A DNA stretch of 62,017 nucleotides from Tulasnella sp. 424 (GCA_019633425.1 WSUB01000194.1:9619-71635), one strand, 5' to 3'. Shown: positions 50,334 to 60,953, counted from the first letter of the stretch. Notes: generated by a model not told the origin, from the letters alone. Translations and numbers: made by a program.

Positions 50334-51542
50334 ATTCTGGAACAGCAAGCCCGTGACTTTGACTGAGAAGGGGTTTCCTAATTCGCTTGGACTGCGCTTT
50401 CGAGCCCGTTGGACAGGGTTCGGTGGAATGGTTTGATCGTGCGTGGCGCCATCAGCACGAGAACAGACACAGTGTTTCAGTTGCGTAAGTGGACCCGACT
50501 TTCTTTGAGCGTCTTTGTGGTATCCGGCGACACCACATATTGAAATTACCCAAGACACCGGAATGAACTATAACCTGCCGGCACACGGAAACGACCTCAG
50601 TATCGATCGAGGTCCCATCTGCACGGGTTTATGTGCTGGCAAACTAATTAATTCCCAGATGGGTGAGCATTTCAAAGATGAAACTTGAGTGTCATTGCAT
50701 TAACCGTGCGACAGGGTGCGACAGTAGAGCGATTTTGGTCGATTGAATGAAGGCAAAATAGAGCCTGGGGCTCGCGTCTTCAAGCCACAGGATGAAGTCA
50801 GCGCGCCCGACTTCCACAAAAGGAAGTAACGAGGAACGTACTCACAAAATATCACCGGGTCAGCAGGGAACGTGCATCCTGAGCTCGGTTCCGGCCCAAG
50901 GACTTTGAAGATTGGATCGGCCGGACGACGTTATTCCAGGACTGCCCCAGTTTAATTACCCTTGCCCGAACTTTGAAAATCAAGCGTCATGAAACTCTAG
51001 AGATGGCGCCAGATGGCGCCTGATAGCACCATGCACACGTTTGCTGGCGCCATCCTAATTCGGAGAGAGGTCGTTAACCTGAACATGACCTGGCGCTCCT
51101 GGCGCACATGGACCATCGAACCCTCACACAGGAACTCCAGGGGCTCGTGTACAGACGCACGCGGTGGTGAGGAGACCTCGTCAAAAACTGAGCAGACCTT
51201 TGAACGGAGTGATGCGGGTGTATTGCTGGTAAGGGCTGGATCTAAGGCACACCTATCGGCGTCTATGTTGAGGGAGCTCTCTTGACTGAGCTCTCACCTA
51301 AAAGCAGCTGCCCCTCACAGCCTTGTCTCAACTTTCCGCCACTCGTTTCTTCTCTTGCCCTCCCTTCTGTACATACCGGACGCCTCACGACCGCACGAAC
51401 AGCGACTTTTGGGGGAGGATACCGTCGACGGAGCCAAGATTAGCCGGCAGCACTCGGCCAGTTATTATTGCAATCTGAACGGGGTTGTCCTCTGTCCGCC
51501 TAGCCTTCATCCGATCGAGCAAGCAGGAGCCTCTTTCCAGCT

Positions 51543-54009
51543 ATGGCGTCCCCGGAAGAGAATACGGATTGCGTGGTTCATTTGAACACTTCAGATATCG
51601 TTGGTTTGGCTGTGGGTATTTTGAGTCTCTTACGCTTGTGGTCGCGTGCCTTCGCAATCGCCCATATGGTCCGCTTCCTTCTTGATCTCACCCCGCTAAT
51701 CACCTTTTTCTCTCTCTCTAATAGTTTATCTCAGAGTCGGGCGTCATTTCCACGGTCGCGGTCCTGATTTTTGCAGGGCTCGTCGTCGTAAGCCACTCCT
51801 CTGCCAAACGCTACCGGTCTAAACAACAACGAACCTCCTTTGCACATAGCGAAATGTTATCGAAACCCGGCGGCATCCAGGCCCCAATGGTCCTCTACCT
51901 CTCATCCGCACACACGTCGATGGATACATGCTATCACTTATGTTCGCTGACCTTCTGCAAGGTCTCGGAGCAGTGACAAGCGCAAAATGGGCGGCGGAGG
52001 GTAAAGTGACCTGTTCTGCTTACTGTGCGGCACAAGGCAAGCTCTCTGACGCTCTCTAGAGATACGTTATCATTCATTCTGACACTCGAGGCTATCCTAG
52101 GTGCCATCCAGCAACTGGGTGAAACTGGCGTTGCACTCTCGACGCTGGTTATCACGCTGCACACATTCGCCACTGTCTTCTTCCGTTGGCAACCGTCTCG
52201 CTACCCATGGCTGTGGATGGTAGTCGTCGCCTGCATCTGGATCTTTCTTTTGCTCTTCGTCGTTATCGGCTATGTGGTGCACAAAGGCGCCGAGAATAGA
52301 GGAGGGACACCGTATTTCGGTCCAACACCGTGAGGAAAATCGCTCCAGTCTGCTGGAGAGAATCGTCTTGGAGAGTCTTTCCTGACAAAATCTTCATGTT
52401 TCTCCTAGATTCTGGTGTTGGATCGGGTCGCACTATTTGGGAGAGCGCATCGCCGGGGAGTACTTTTGGCTCTGGTTTTGCGCTTTCACCAGTATCGTGC
52501 TGTACCCTTTCCTCTTCTTCATGCTGAGGGGGAACATCGATGTCGACCCAGACAACTGGAGACGGGTAAGTGGGAGTTTGGGCACCGGGTCAGGTTCGGA
52601 ATTCTCACTTTGGTATCGCTGGGTCCGATAGATCAGCTTCCACCACCGTAGCCAAGATAGGATCTTCGGCAACCTTTCATCGCCCACGCATGGAGGTCGG
52701 GATGCGGAAGCTATAAGGGCAGATAGAGCAAGGAATAAAGAGGCGATGAAGATGTTCTGGTGAGTGGGGGAATTCTGTCTTCGGCAAGACGGCGTCTCAT
52801 CGGTTGGTCGTCCCGCTGCGTTTCAGGTATCCAATCAGTTATACAATACTCGTCGGACCCCTCAGTATCAATCGTTGGAGGTCCTCGTTCAAGCCTTCGT
52901 CCAACGCGGGTGTGGAGAAACTGAGCATCGTGCCGACGAGTGTAGTTCTTTTCATTTTTGGACTTTCGGGTGCGTTTTCCCCGGCTCAGTCTACTCATAT
53001 TTGACACGCTAATCACTCGGGAAACGCTCTCCGCTCAGGCCTTTGCAACGTTCTTCTATTCCTTCTCACTCGTCCCAACCTTCTCCTATTCAACGTCCGT
53101 CGACGGCTGCGAGAGCAGCATGCGCAACAACTTTCTCAAGCCACTTCAACCGGCGTATCGTTCGCACATCCAAGACAGAGCTCTGGAGCCGCTTCATACC
53201 CATCTGCTCCGGGTATTCACCAGCGTACAGCAAGGCGGAGAGAAGATTTCGACGAAGAAGAGGATTCGGATGAAGGCTACTTCGATGGACGACGGCGGTC
53301 CGACATCGAGCTCCTCGACGAGCCGAACCTCCCCCCCCAACCGTCCCAAAACGCCCCACTTCCACCACCGCCAGCGTCACCAATGGGAAGTCCGTTCAGT
53401 GGTGGAATGGAGGGACCTGATCGGCCTGGAGAAGCGGTCCGCATGTCAGCGTTGGGTTCACCTCGGGCATCTATACCGCCGTTTACGGGATACGAAAACC
53501 ACCATCCGGGCGCGGATGATAGTACGATGAGAAGAACGAGCGCGGGTAGCTCGAGGTACACGACGGCTACGACCTCGGCTGGTGGGACCATCCCTGCCGG
53601 AAGCGGCGGGCCTTCCGCAGGAGGCAGCGGGCCATCCCCGACCCGGTTCCGAGAACACTTCCACGACGAAGACGTCCCCGTATCTGGCATCAGAACGATA
53701 CCGATGAATCAACGATTACCGAAACAGCAGTCGATGACTCTGCCGGTGATGCCTGAACCGCCGTCGACGATGTTGAGGAGGCAGGCTTCGTCGGGGGAGG
53801 AGCCGCTGTTGACGACGTTGCCTCCACCACCAGATGCGATTTACTCTCGTTCCGCAAGTCGGATACCCCCGTCTTCGCCCACAGCGGCCGTGGCGCCTCC
53901 GGCAGTTCCACCAACGGGTTACCCGCCACCTGATAGCACACGGTCGAGAGTGGAGGAATGGGCGTTAGGCACGGCTCCTCCGCAACCACCACGAGGTCCA
54001 GCGCCGTAA
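51543..54009 (+). CDS. Fungal seven-transmembrane receptor (family A/Git3-like GPCR), complete
   Basis: Eight exons: 51543-51611, 51725-51787, 51850-52036, 52101-52329, 52409-52565, 52632-52759, 52827-52969 and 53039-54009, in frame to 648 aa. Seven hydrophobic helices are visible: 1 STVAVLIFAGLVV (about 32-44), 2 YMLSLMFADLLQGLGAV (about 70-86), 3 ALSTLVITLHTFATVFF, 4 LWMVVVACIWIFLLLFVV, 5 YFWLWFCAFTSIVLYPFLFF, 6 YPISYTILVGPLSI and 7 TSVVLFIFGLSGLCNVLLFL followed by TRPNLLLF. The motifs FADLLQ, QG at helix 3, W..GSHYLGE and TRPNLLLF are typical of fungal family-A-like/Git3-type receptors. A long Ser/Pro-rich cytosolic tail (about residues 350-648) with an acidic patch (DEEEDSDEGYFD) is a likely regulatory region. 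Intron 3 uses a GC donor (AAG/GCAAGC). It is the only complete receptor in the window; the ligand is unknown. Confidence 0.88.
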
Positions 54010-55028
54010 GGGCTATCCCCATTCGAAAGGATTTTGGTGTACGATCAAAGAAAGGTAATCTTCACCCCGTTTACTTCCGGAGTTTGGCTTTCGGTTTCTC
54101 TGGCTGTTATTTATTCGTTGTCACTTCGCTTGATGAGTTCTGTCTTTCGCGGTTTAGTGCTTTCGATCTTTTCATTATTCTTTAGCTTTCGATTCACGCT
54201 GTGATATTAGTACACCCCTTTCGTCCTCTCATGTATAATGATACTCTAATGCTGATGTAAACGAGACAACGTTCCGATATTCACGTGTACGCGCACTCTA
54301 TCTCCACGAAATAGTCAGTCAATCACTTCAGTACTTATCGCAGGGCATGGATCCGAAGCAGGAATCGCTAAGGTTCTTCCACTTTCCTGAAACTTTCAGG
54401 ATTCTTGCGACGGAGATAATGCTGGAGGAAGTATTAAACTCACATGCAAGGGACAGCTTGTACCACACGTTTGAGCGACATCGAAGAGGAACATCCAAAG
54501 ACAAAGCGATCTATGACACCGTCCTGTTACCCCTTCAAGCGGAACCAGGCATTGGTTCCATGTAAGGGCCCACGTACATCTACTGTACCATTTGAAGCAA
54601 ATCTACTCTTTCGAGTCATAGCGACTGGTCTTGTCTCGTGGAGAGACCCGTGCCATGTACATTGATTGGAACAACTCGGCGACCAGTGTATAGGAGTAAC
54701 AAAAATATAGCAAGTAATATGAAGTTGGTAATGTATACAAGGCTGAGGAGAGAGGAAGAGCAGGGATGCAGGGAAATTTTATGGGGGCTTGAGCCTTGCG
54801 AGGAAGCATCGGGAGAGGAGCAACCCAGCAGTGTCAGCTTGAGGCTCGTGCATCGCTATTGATCGTACAGTCTCGGGACCCACAATGGATGGCTGAAAGG
54901 AGTAGACAGATACCCTCTATTTCCTCCGCTGGCTTGTTTAATTTCTTGAATCGAGTACTCGACTAAACCTGTTGTATGGCGTAAATCACATGCCAGTGGC
55001 GCAAGCATCCATGCCAGCCAACGCACCT
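54010..55028. other. Region between receptor and first peptide gene
   Basis: Receptor 3' sequence and the start of a block repeated from 55864 and, in part, near 59600-60600. A shared AGGGATGCAGGGAAA... stretch (54760-54865) lies downstream of each peptide gene on the minus strand, so it may be their 3' region. No gene is called. Confidence 0.5.
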
Positions 55029-55245
55029 TTACCAGGGTGGTCCCGGAGGACGGGGAGTAGGCTTAGATACTTCCGAAACAGTCTAAAACGTGTTAGAGCA
55101 TATTCAGTTGAGCGGTCAGGAAAAGTCTAAGTTTTTAGAATCGAGTGCTACTCACAGTTCCAGTTGGCTCCCGCCAAGGCGGCCCAGGTACACAGCTAAC
55201 CACAGTGGCCATAACAGTCAAAAGAGCAAGGACGGAGATACGCAT
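55029..55245 (-). CDS. Small secreted peptide precursor, copy 1 (47 aa)
   Basis: Two exons on the minus strand: 55245-55156 and 55082-55029, with a 73-nt phase-0 intron (GTGAGT...TTTTAG). The product starts MRISVLALLTVMATVVSC, a short basic start plus a hydrophobic core and small residues: a signal peptide. The likely mature part, about 28 aa, is proline-rich, without Cys, and both begins and ends with PGPPW. Two paralogues to the right keep the start, intron position and phase, stop position and C-terminal Trp, which makes coding very likely despite the size. It has no C-terminal CaaX box, so it is not a standard basidiomycete mating pheromone. No known family is recognised. Confidence 0.7.
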
Positions 55246-55322
55246 GGTAATGTTGGCTGTAAGTGAAGATTGTCGAAGTAGCTCAGTGTTTGATGATATG
55301 TTTGAAGAGTGCGATGTGCATG

Positions 55323-55330
55323 CTTATATA
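55323..55330 (-). promoter_or_regulatory. TATA box of peptide gene 1
   Basis: TATATAAG on the minus strand, 85 nt before the ATG; the same motif and distance occur for copies 2 and 3. Confidence 0.6.
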
Positions 55331-55863
55331 CTCTCAAGTTAGGCGGATGAGCGGTCCGAGCAAACTCGCCACCCTGCGCAACCATCAGTATTCTTATCTT
55401 AGTTAGGAATAGTGTATCTACTACATATGGTAACTTTACGGCAGTCCGGTCAGCATTAAGAGTAAGTATCAAAATGGTCTGGAAGCGCCATCCACATTCC
55501 AGGTAGAAGCCGGGTCGTTATCCCGCTCGCGATAGTTAGGGAGTCAGTAGTGAAGGACTCGAATTACTCCGTCAATAAATTTCTGAAGGGTTAATCGCGT
55601 TAACCCTTCTGTACCTTTGTGGGCTCCACCCCGGTCGCGCGAAGTGCATACCGGTTGCCAACCCCGACTTGTCGAACACACCAAGATTGGTGCAAGGGAA
55701 GGAATGGTGCCTGAGCCAAAGCCATCTCTTGCTTCCTGTTTCAGAAATTTCGACTTAACAACGAATGCTGTCTCAGAGACATAGCAATTAATCTCCGTCA
55801 TGTCCGAAGTGGTGACCCTGGAGTACAGCTGGACGGTTTCCACAGTGGAAGCCGTCCAGCTGC
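55331..55863 (-). other. Upstream region of peptide gene 1
   Basis: Shared with the regions upstream of copies 2 and 3. It contains a minus-strand frame (about 55544-55800) with YVSET and LVCSTSRGWQPVCTSRDRGG, also found in copies 2 and 3 but spread over different frames, so it looks like decayed coding or conserved non-coding sequence. It ends abruptly at 55864 against a receptor-tail duplicate. Confidence 0.4.
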
Positions 55864-56300
55864 CTCGTTCCGCAAGTCGGATACCTCCATCGTCGCCCAC
55901 AGGCCGTGGCGCCTCCAGCAGTTCCACCAACGGGTTACCCGCCACCTAACAGCACACGGTCAAGAGTGGAGGAATGGCGTTGGGCGCGACTCCCCCGCAA
56001 CCACCACGAGGCTCAGCGCCGAAGGTCTGACCCCATTCGAAAGGATTTTGGTGTACGATCAAACAAAGGTAATCTTCAAGTGGTTTACTTATGGAGTTTG
56101 GTTTTTAGTTTTCTGGCTGTTATTTATTCGTTGTCACTTCGCTTGATGAGTTCCTTCTTTCGCGTTTGAGTGCTTTCGATCTTTTCATTGTTCTTTAGCT
56201 TTCGGTCCACGTTGTTATATTAGTGCTCCCCTTTCGTCCTCCCATGTACAGTGACAGTCTAATGTTGGTGTAAACGAGACAGCGTTCCGACATCCACACG
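55864..56300 (+). pseudogene. Duplicate of receptor 3' end
   Basis: Closely matches 53848 to about 54290: SRSASRIPPSS-like coding, PPTGYPP and the 3' sequence after the stop. Only the last 50 or so codons of the tail are present, with frame-changing differences (CACAGGCCGTGG for CACAGCGGCCGTGG). It marks the left end of the second, right-hand segmental duplicate. Confidence 0.8.
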
Positions 56301-57629
56301 CACTCTATGCCCACGAAATAGTCAGGCAATCAGTTCAGTACCGCAGGGCACGGATCTGAAGAGGTTCGGTCGCTAAGGTTCTTCCACCCCCCTGAAACTT
56401 TCGAGATTCTTCCCCTCTCAACGCAGCGACCGCAAAGATGATATTCTCCTGAATCAGACTAATAATAACTTAGCGTGGGGAGGGAGTGTGCGTTGTTATC
56501 ATAAAGATGATGCTGGACGAAATATCAAACCCGACTTGTATCACACGTTTGAGCGACATTGTGAATTTAGTTTCCTCGTGCGGAGATATCCGCGGGGACC
56601 TCTGATACTCTATAATGAGAACGAGGCGCTACGGGTCGAAGAACTTTCAAACGAATCTATCAATAGTTGCCGGACCCCGTATGAAGTAATTTTTCGATCT
56701 CAGCGAATTAAATGCTAGGTTTTCAAACCTGGCATATGCTAACACTTTTACCAAAGCTAACATCATGGCAAGAACTGGGTCCGCAGCCCTGTCTGAGGAA
56801 GTATGCAACGGAGGTTAATAGGATCAAACCGGCAATCTAAGCACCATTGGGTCGTGCTTCAGGAGATTCTCGAAACGGAACTGATATTCAAGCTCCTCCA
56901 TCTCAAATTAGTGCTTCTGCCTGGGGTTGTGATTGCGCGTATCACATGGACGCGAATAGTCATGGAGCCAGCTTGAGTTTCCCGGTCCGATTTATCCCGC
57001 CATTTGAAAGAGCGTGAACTCGGACGACCTCGCAAGAAGGAGCTTAAAAGCAGAAACAGAGGAGATTGTCCAACCGGCCAAAGATAGAGCGACATAGCGA
57101 TCTATGACACCGGTACCGCTACCTCTTCAAGCGGAACCAGGCATTAATCGCATGCAAGGGCCCCAGGCATATATAACCCACCGTTTGAAGCAAATCTACT
57201 CTTCAAGTCATAACGACTGGCCTTGTATCGTGGAGAGACCGGTACCATGTACATTGATTGGGAAACACTCGGCAACAAGTGTATACATAGGAGTAAGAAA
57301 TATATAGAAGGCAATATATGGAGTTTGAGCAAGGTAAAGTATTCAAGGCTGAGGAGAAAACAAGAGCAGGGATGCAGGGAAATTTTAGGGGGGCTTGAGC
57401 CTTGCGAGGAATCATCGGGAGAGGAGCAACCCAGCAGCGTCAGCTTGAGGTTCATGCATCGCTATTGATCGTACAACCTCGGGACCCCCAATGGATGGCT
57501 TCAAGGAGTAGACAGATACCCCCTATTTTCTCTGCTGGCTTGTTTAATTCCTCAAATCGAGCACTCGAGTAAACCTGTTGTATGGCGTAAATCACGTGGC
57601 GCAAGAATCCACGCCAGACAACGCACCTT
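56301..57629. other. Duplicated block between receptor-tail duplicate and peptide gene 2
   Basis: Matches 54290-55028 on its outer parts. A central 550 bases (about 56555-57080) are missing from copy 1 but present around 59620-60180. It includes a decayed relative of the spliced frame at 59611-60062, with LQEILETELIFKLL and ARITWTRIVMEPA recognisable; its intron donor is lost. No functional gene called. Confidence 0.5.
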
Positions 57630-57833
57630 TTACCAGTCTCGTGATGGAGAGCTATCGCTAGGTCTAGCTACTTCCGACTGAGTCTAAAGCATGTTTAGAG
57701 CATATTCAGCCGGGCGGTCAGGGAAAAATCTAAGTTTTTAGAATCGGGTGACACTCACGGTTTCATTTGGCGCCGGTGCACAGCTAACCACTGCGACCAT
57801 AACAGTCAAGAAAGCAAGGACGGAGATACGCAT
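57630..57833 (-). CDS. Small secreted peptide precursor, copy 2 (42 aa)
   Basis: Two exons on the minus strand: 57833-57759 and 57683-57630, with a 75-nt phase-0 intron (GTGAGT...CTTTAG). Signal peptide MRISVLAFLTVMVAVVSCA, then a mature part of about 23 aa starting PAPNET and ending SRDW. NET is an N-glycosylation sequon. Compared with copy 1 the exon 1 end is five codons shorter, in frame; exon 2 has exactly the same length. The conserved Trp before the stop and absence of mature Cys are common to the family. Function unknown. Confidence 0.72.
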
Positions 57834-57910
57834 GGTAATGTTGACTGTAAGTGAAGATTGTCGAAGGAACTCGGTGTTAGATGGTATGTTTGAAGAGTGC
57901 GATGTGCATG

Positions 57911-57918
57911 CTTATATA
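57911..57918 (-). promoter_or_regulatory. TATA box of peptide gene 2
   Basis: TATATAAG on the minus strand, again 85 nt before the ATG; flanking sequence GCATGCACATCGCACTC is shared with copy 1. Confidence 0.6.
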
Positions 57919-58800
57919 CTTTCAAATTAGGCGGATGAGTGGTCCGAGCAAACTCGTCACCCTGCGCAACCATCAGTATTCTTAGCTTAGTTAGGAAATG
58001 GTGTATCTACTACAGATGGAAACTTTACGGCAGTCCTGTCAGTATTAAGCGTAAGTATCAAAATGATCTGGAACGGTCATTCACATTCTGGGCGGGAGCG
58101 GGATCAGTTTTCCCGCTCGCGACAGTTAAGGGGTCGGCAATGAGGGACTCAGATTGCTCCGTCAATAAATTTCTGATTGGTGAATCGCATCGCGTTAACC
58201 CTGCTGTACCTTTGTGGGCGATGGCTCCCGGGCCCGGCTCCACCTCGGTCGCGCGAAGTGCATACCGGTCGCCACTCACGGCCTGTCGAACACACCAAGA
58301 TTGGTACAAGCGAAAGAATGGTGAGTGATCCAGTAGGCTCTGCCATCTCCTGCTTCCGGTTTGAGAAATTTAACAACAATCGTGGTTTCGGAGACATAGC
58401 GTTTAATACCCGTCATGTCCCAAGCGGTGACCCGCGATAATCTAATATCCATACCACCCAAATCTCCACAGAAGCTCTCTTTTCCACAGCGTTCATTGTG
58501 GGGGCGACCGACGATTTTGCACAGTTATCAGGGGACTGTGGACAACCAGGCTTCCGGATGGGAAGGAGGTATTTGGGATAACTCTGCGGACTCCCGGGCC
58601 GGATCCGGTGGACTTAAGTTCCCATGGGGGTATGTCATGTTCAGACAGTTCACCTTAATCTGGCTCCGATTTGCGCTTTCAGCTGACAGCTCTTCCTTCC
58701 TCCCGGGTCTGGGGTGTGGAGATTGGAGAGTTGAATATTTACTTTCTATAATCGACATAGGCCCGCTGCCTTAACGACGGCTCTTTGTTAGGGAATCTGC
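57919..58800. other. Upstream region of peptide gene 2
   Basis: Shared with 55331-55860 and 60962-61800. The GGAAGCCTGGTTGTCC segment (58545-58560 on minus) is a decayed form of the frame listed at 61404-61676. No gene called. Confidence 0.4.
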
Positions 58801-58802
58801 CA

Positions 58803-58912
58803 CTCTCATCCTTTGTTTGCTGGGTGAAGCTAAGTGGAGCTGATCTTTTGCTCCTCTCATTGGTTGTTTGCTGGGTGAAGATAAGTGGAGCTGATCTTTG
58901 CCCCTCTCATTG
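58803..58912. repeat. 51-bp tandem repeat, about 2.2 copies
   Basis: GTTTGCTGGGTGAAG(C/A)TAAG followed by TGGAGCTGATCTTT and CTCTCATTGG appears at 58815 and again at 58866, with a partial third copy after it. Confidence 0.8.
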
Positions 58913-59610
58913 GTCCAAATCGCAGTGGAACGGTCCCTTCGGCACCGGGACCCACTTCCGGTCCTGAGACCTTACCGTTCTAGTGTTCTTATTGATTGTT
59001 TTACGCTTACTGTAAGAAATTCACTGAAACTATGTTCGCACTATCCGGCTACTCTCTAGACGGGTTGCTCGCACTTCTGCTCCTGCCCCATATGCCCGTT
59101 AGTATTCCGTCCTTGCCCGACGAGCCCCGTTTGTCCACTATCGTCCTCATTCCCCGTATTTTTTTCATTGACTCCGAAGACTTTCCTCTAATATCCATAT
59201 CTGTGCAGTTTCGGCACCGGGCTTATGAGAAGCACATGCGCCCTGACCAACCCCTCACCGACTGACAGTATGCGATCCGTTTGTCTATGACCATGCTCTA
59301 AAAATCAACCCCAGCCAAGTTTCTCAGAACAAGATCACAGGCAAAGTCCCACCATTTGTCATCCGCTCAGAGCCAATCAGCAAACTTCTCGGTCCCTAAC
59401 TCGGTCTCAACAACAAGCCATTACCCGCTGTGCATCTCTTCGACCGTGCAGCCAAGATAATCTTGTAGCTTGACGTCCGCGTTAATTTCATGCCCTATGG
59501 TCAAATTGAAAACTATCTCTATTTGTCTATCCCTATTTAGCCCAACCAGCTTCTTTGCAGCCCGTGGCGCTGGCGGGGTAATAGACCCGAGACAGCAAGC
59601 TTGCTGACTT
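58913..59610. other. Unassigned sequence
   Basis: Frames at 58996-59265 (+) and 59421-59732 (-) are open, but I recognise no domain and see no paralogous support. Confidence 0.4.
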
Positions 59611-60062
59611 TTGTTTCCTCGTGCAGGGACATCCACGAAGACATCTGATACTCTAGAATGGAAACGATGCGCTACAGGTCGAAGGCTTTTGTCAACTCGG
59701 GGAGATGAAGACGTCGCAAATGAATCTGGCAATAGTTTTGGCGGACTTCGTATGGCGGAATTTCAAACTCTTTTCGATCTCTGCGAATTAATGGTAGGGT
59801 TTCAAACCTGGAATATGCTAAGATTTCACCAAAGCTAATATTATAGCAAGAATTGGGTCTGTGGCCTGTCTGTGGAAAGCATGCAATGGCGGCTGGCAGC
59901 CCTAAACCCTTTCGTCCGTCAGAGCACCGTTGTGTTGTGCTTCGGGAGATTCTCGAAACGGAATCACTATTCGAGTTTCTCCTTAATGTCAAATTAAAAC
60001 GTATGCCTGGGTTTGTGATTACGCGGATCACATGGACGCGGATAGCCATGGAACCAACTTGA
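59611..60062 (+). CDS. Possible spliced gene fragment, unassigned
   Basis: A frame from 59611 to 59793 joins across a 53-nt intron (59794-59846, GTAGGG...ATTATAG, with TGCTAAG as a branch-like site) to 59847-60062 in the same phase. The second part contains LREILETESLFEFLLNVKLK and ITWTRIAMEPT before the stop. The corresponding block near 56600-56980 keeps much of the second part but has lost the donor. No family recognised; a left-hand start is not certain. Confidence 0.25.
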
Positions 60063-60682
60063 GTTTCCCAGTCCTATTTATCTCATCATCTGAAAGAGCC
60101 TGAGCGTGGACTCGGACGACCTCGCAAGAGCGAGCTTGAAAGCAGAAGCAGAGAAGATTTCCACCGGCCAGAGACAAAGCGACATAGTGATCTATGACAC
60201 CGTTACTAGCGTTACCTCTTCAAGCGGAACCAGGCATTGGTCCTACGTAAGGCCCTCAGGTACATCTAACTCACCATTTGAAGCAAAGATACTCTTCAAG
60301 TCATAACAACTAGCCTTGTTCCGACCATTGGGAAACACTCGGCAACCAGTGTATAGGAGACAGAAAAATACAGAAAGCAACATGAAGTCTGAGCAAGGTC
60401 AGGTATGCAAGGCTAAGAAGAGGACAAGAACAGGAATGCAGGGAAACTTGATGGGGGCTTGAGCCTTGCGAGGAATCATCGGGAGAGGAACAACCCCGCA
60501 GTGTCAGCTTGAGGCTCGTGCATCTCTATAAATTCTACACCCACAATGGATGACTGCAGGAGTAGAAAGATATCCTCTATTTCTTCTGCGGGCTTGCTGA
60601 ACTTTTTGAATGGAGTAAACCTATAAACGCGCGTTGCGATGTAAATCGCAAGGCGCAAGAATCCACGCCAGAGAACGCACCT
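60063..60682. other. Duplicated region downstream of peptide gene 3
   Basis: Matches 54480-55028 and 57090-57629. Probably 3' sequence of the peptide gene and duplicate remains; no gene seen. Confidence 0.4.
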
Positions 60683-60876
60683 TTACCAGCCTGGCGCTGG
60701 AGGAGGCCCAGTAGGCCTAGCTACTCCCGAGTCAGTCTAAAACGTGTTTATAGGATATTCAGTTGAGCGGTCCTAAGTCTTTAGAACCGAGTGGTGCTCA
60801 CGGTTTCATTTGGCGCAGGTGCAGAGCTAACCACAGCGGCCATAACAGTCAAGAGAGCAATGACGGAGATACGCAT
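60683..60876 (-). CDS. Small secreted peptide precursor, copy 3 (42 aa)
   Basis: Two exons on the minus strand: 60876-60802 and 60736-60683, with a 65-nt phase-0 intron (GTGAGC...TTTTAG). Signal peptide MRISVIALLTVMAAVVSSA, then about 23 mature residues starting PAPNET and ending PAPGW. The Cys at the end of the signal peptide in copies 1 and 2 is Ser here, arguing against a disulfide or lipid role for it. Exon sizes equal those of copy 2. Function unknown. Confidence 0.72.
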
Positions 60877-60953
60877 GGTAATATTGGCTGCGAGTGGAGA
60901 TTATCGAAAGAACTCAGTGTTTGATGGTATGTTTGAGGAGTGCAATGTGCCTG

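Larger units (their letters stand above)
49364..51542 (+). repeat. Post-kinase spacer and receptor promoter region, copy 6
   Basis: The same spacer as the others, leading into the intact receptor gene. Holds a G15 run (49597-49611), the empty site of the inverted-repeat element (about 50014) and a pyrimidine-rich leader from about 51330 (CTCGTTTCTTCTCTTGCCC). No other gene is seen. Confidence 0.55.
5205..52326 (+). repeat. Amplified tandem unit: GT31 - kinase/TPR - receptor
   Basis: Five unit boundaries carry TCCAAC: 5205-5210 (within intact GT31 exon 1), 18198-18203, 24816-24821, 34344-34349 and 43023-43028 (receptor::GT31 joins), with the intact receptor counterpart at 52321-52326. Spacings are about 13.0, 6.6, 9.5, 8.7 and 9.3 kb. 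The first unit is long because it holds two kinase genes; the second is short because its spacer and GT31 copy have large deletions. Within a unit the order is GT31 part, kinase-TPR gene, spacer, receptor 5' half. Confidence 0.85.

Noticed and set aside
5205..52326. Retrotransposon as cause of the repeats
   Set aside because: No long terminal repeats, reverse transcriptase or integrase motifs at unit borders, and introns are retained in the copies, so they are DNA-level duplications.
55544..55945. 133-codon minus-strand frame upstream of peptide gene 1
   Set aside because: It runs across the breakpoint at 55864 into the antisense of the receptor tail, and the homologous parts in the other two copies are in shifted frames.
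55029..60876. Mating pheromone precursors (CaaX type)
   Set aside because: Products end in Trp, lack a C-terminal Cys box, and have a classical signal peptide, unlike basidiomycete lipopeptide pheromones.
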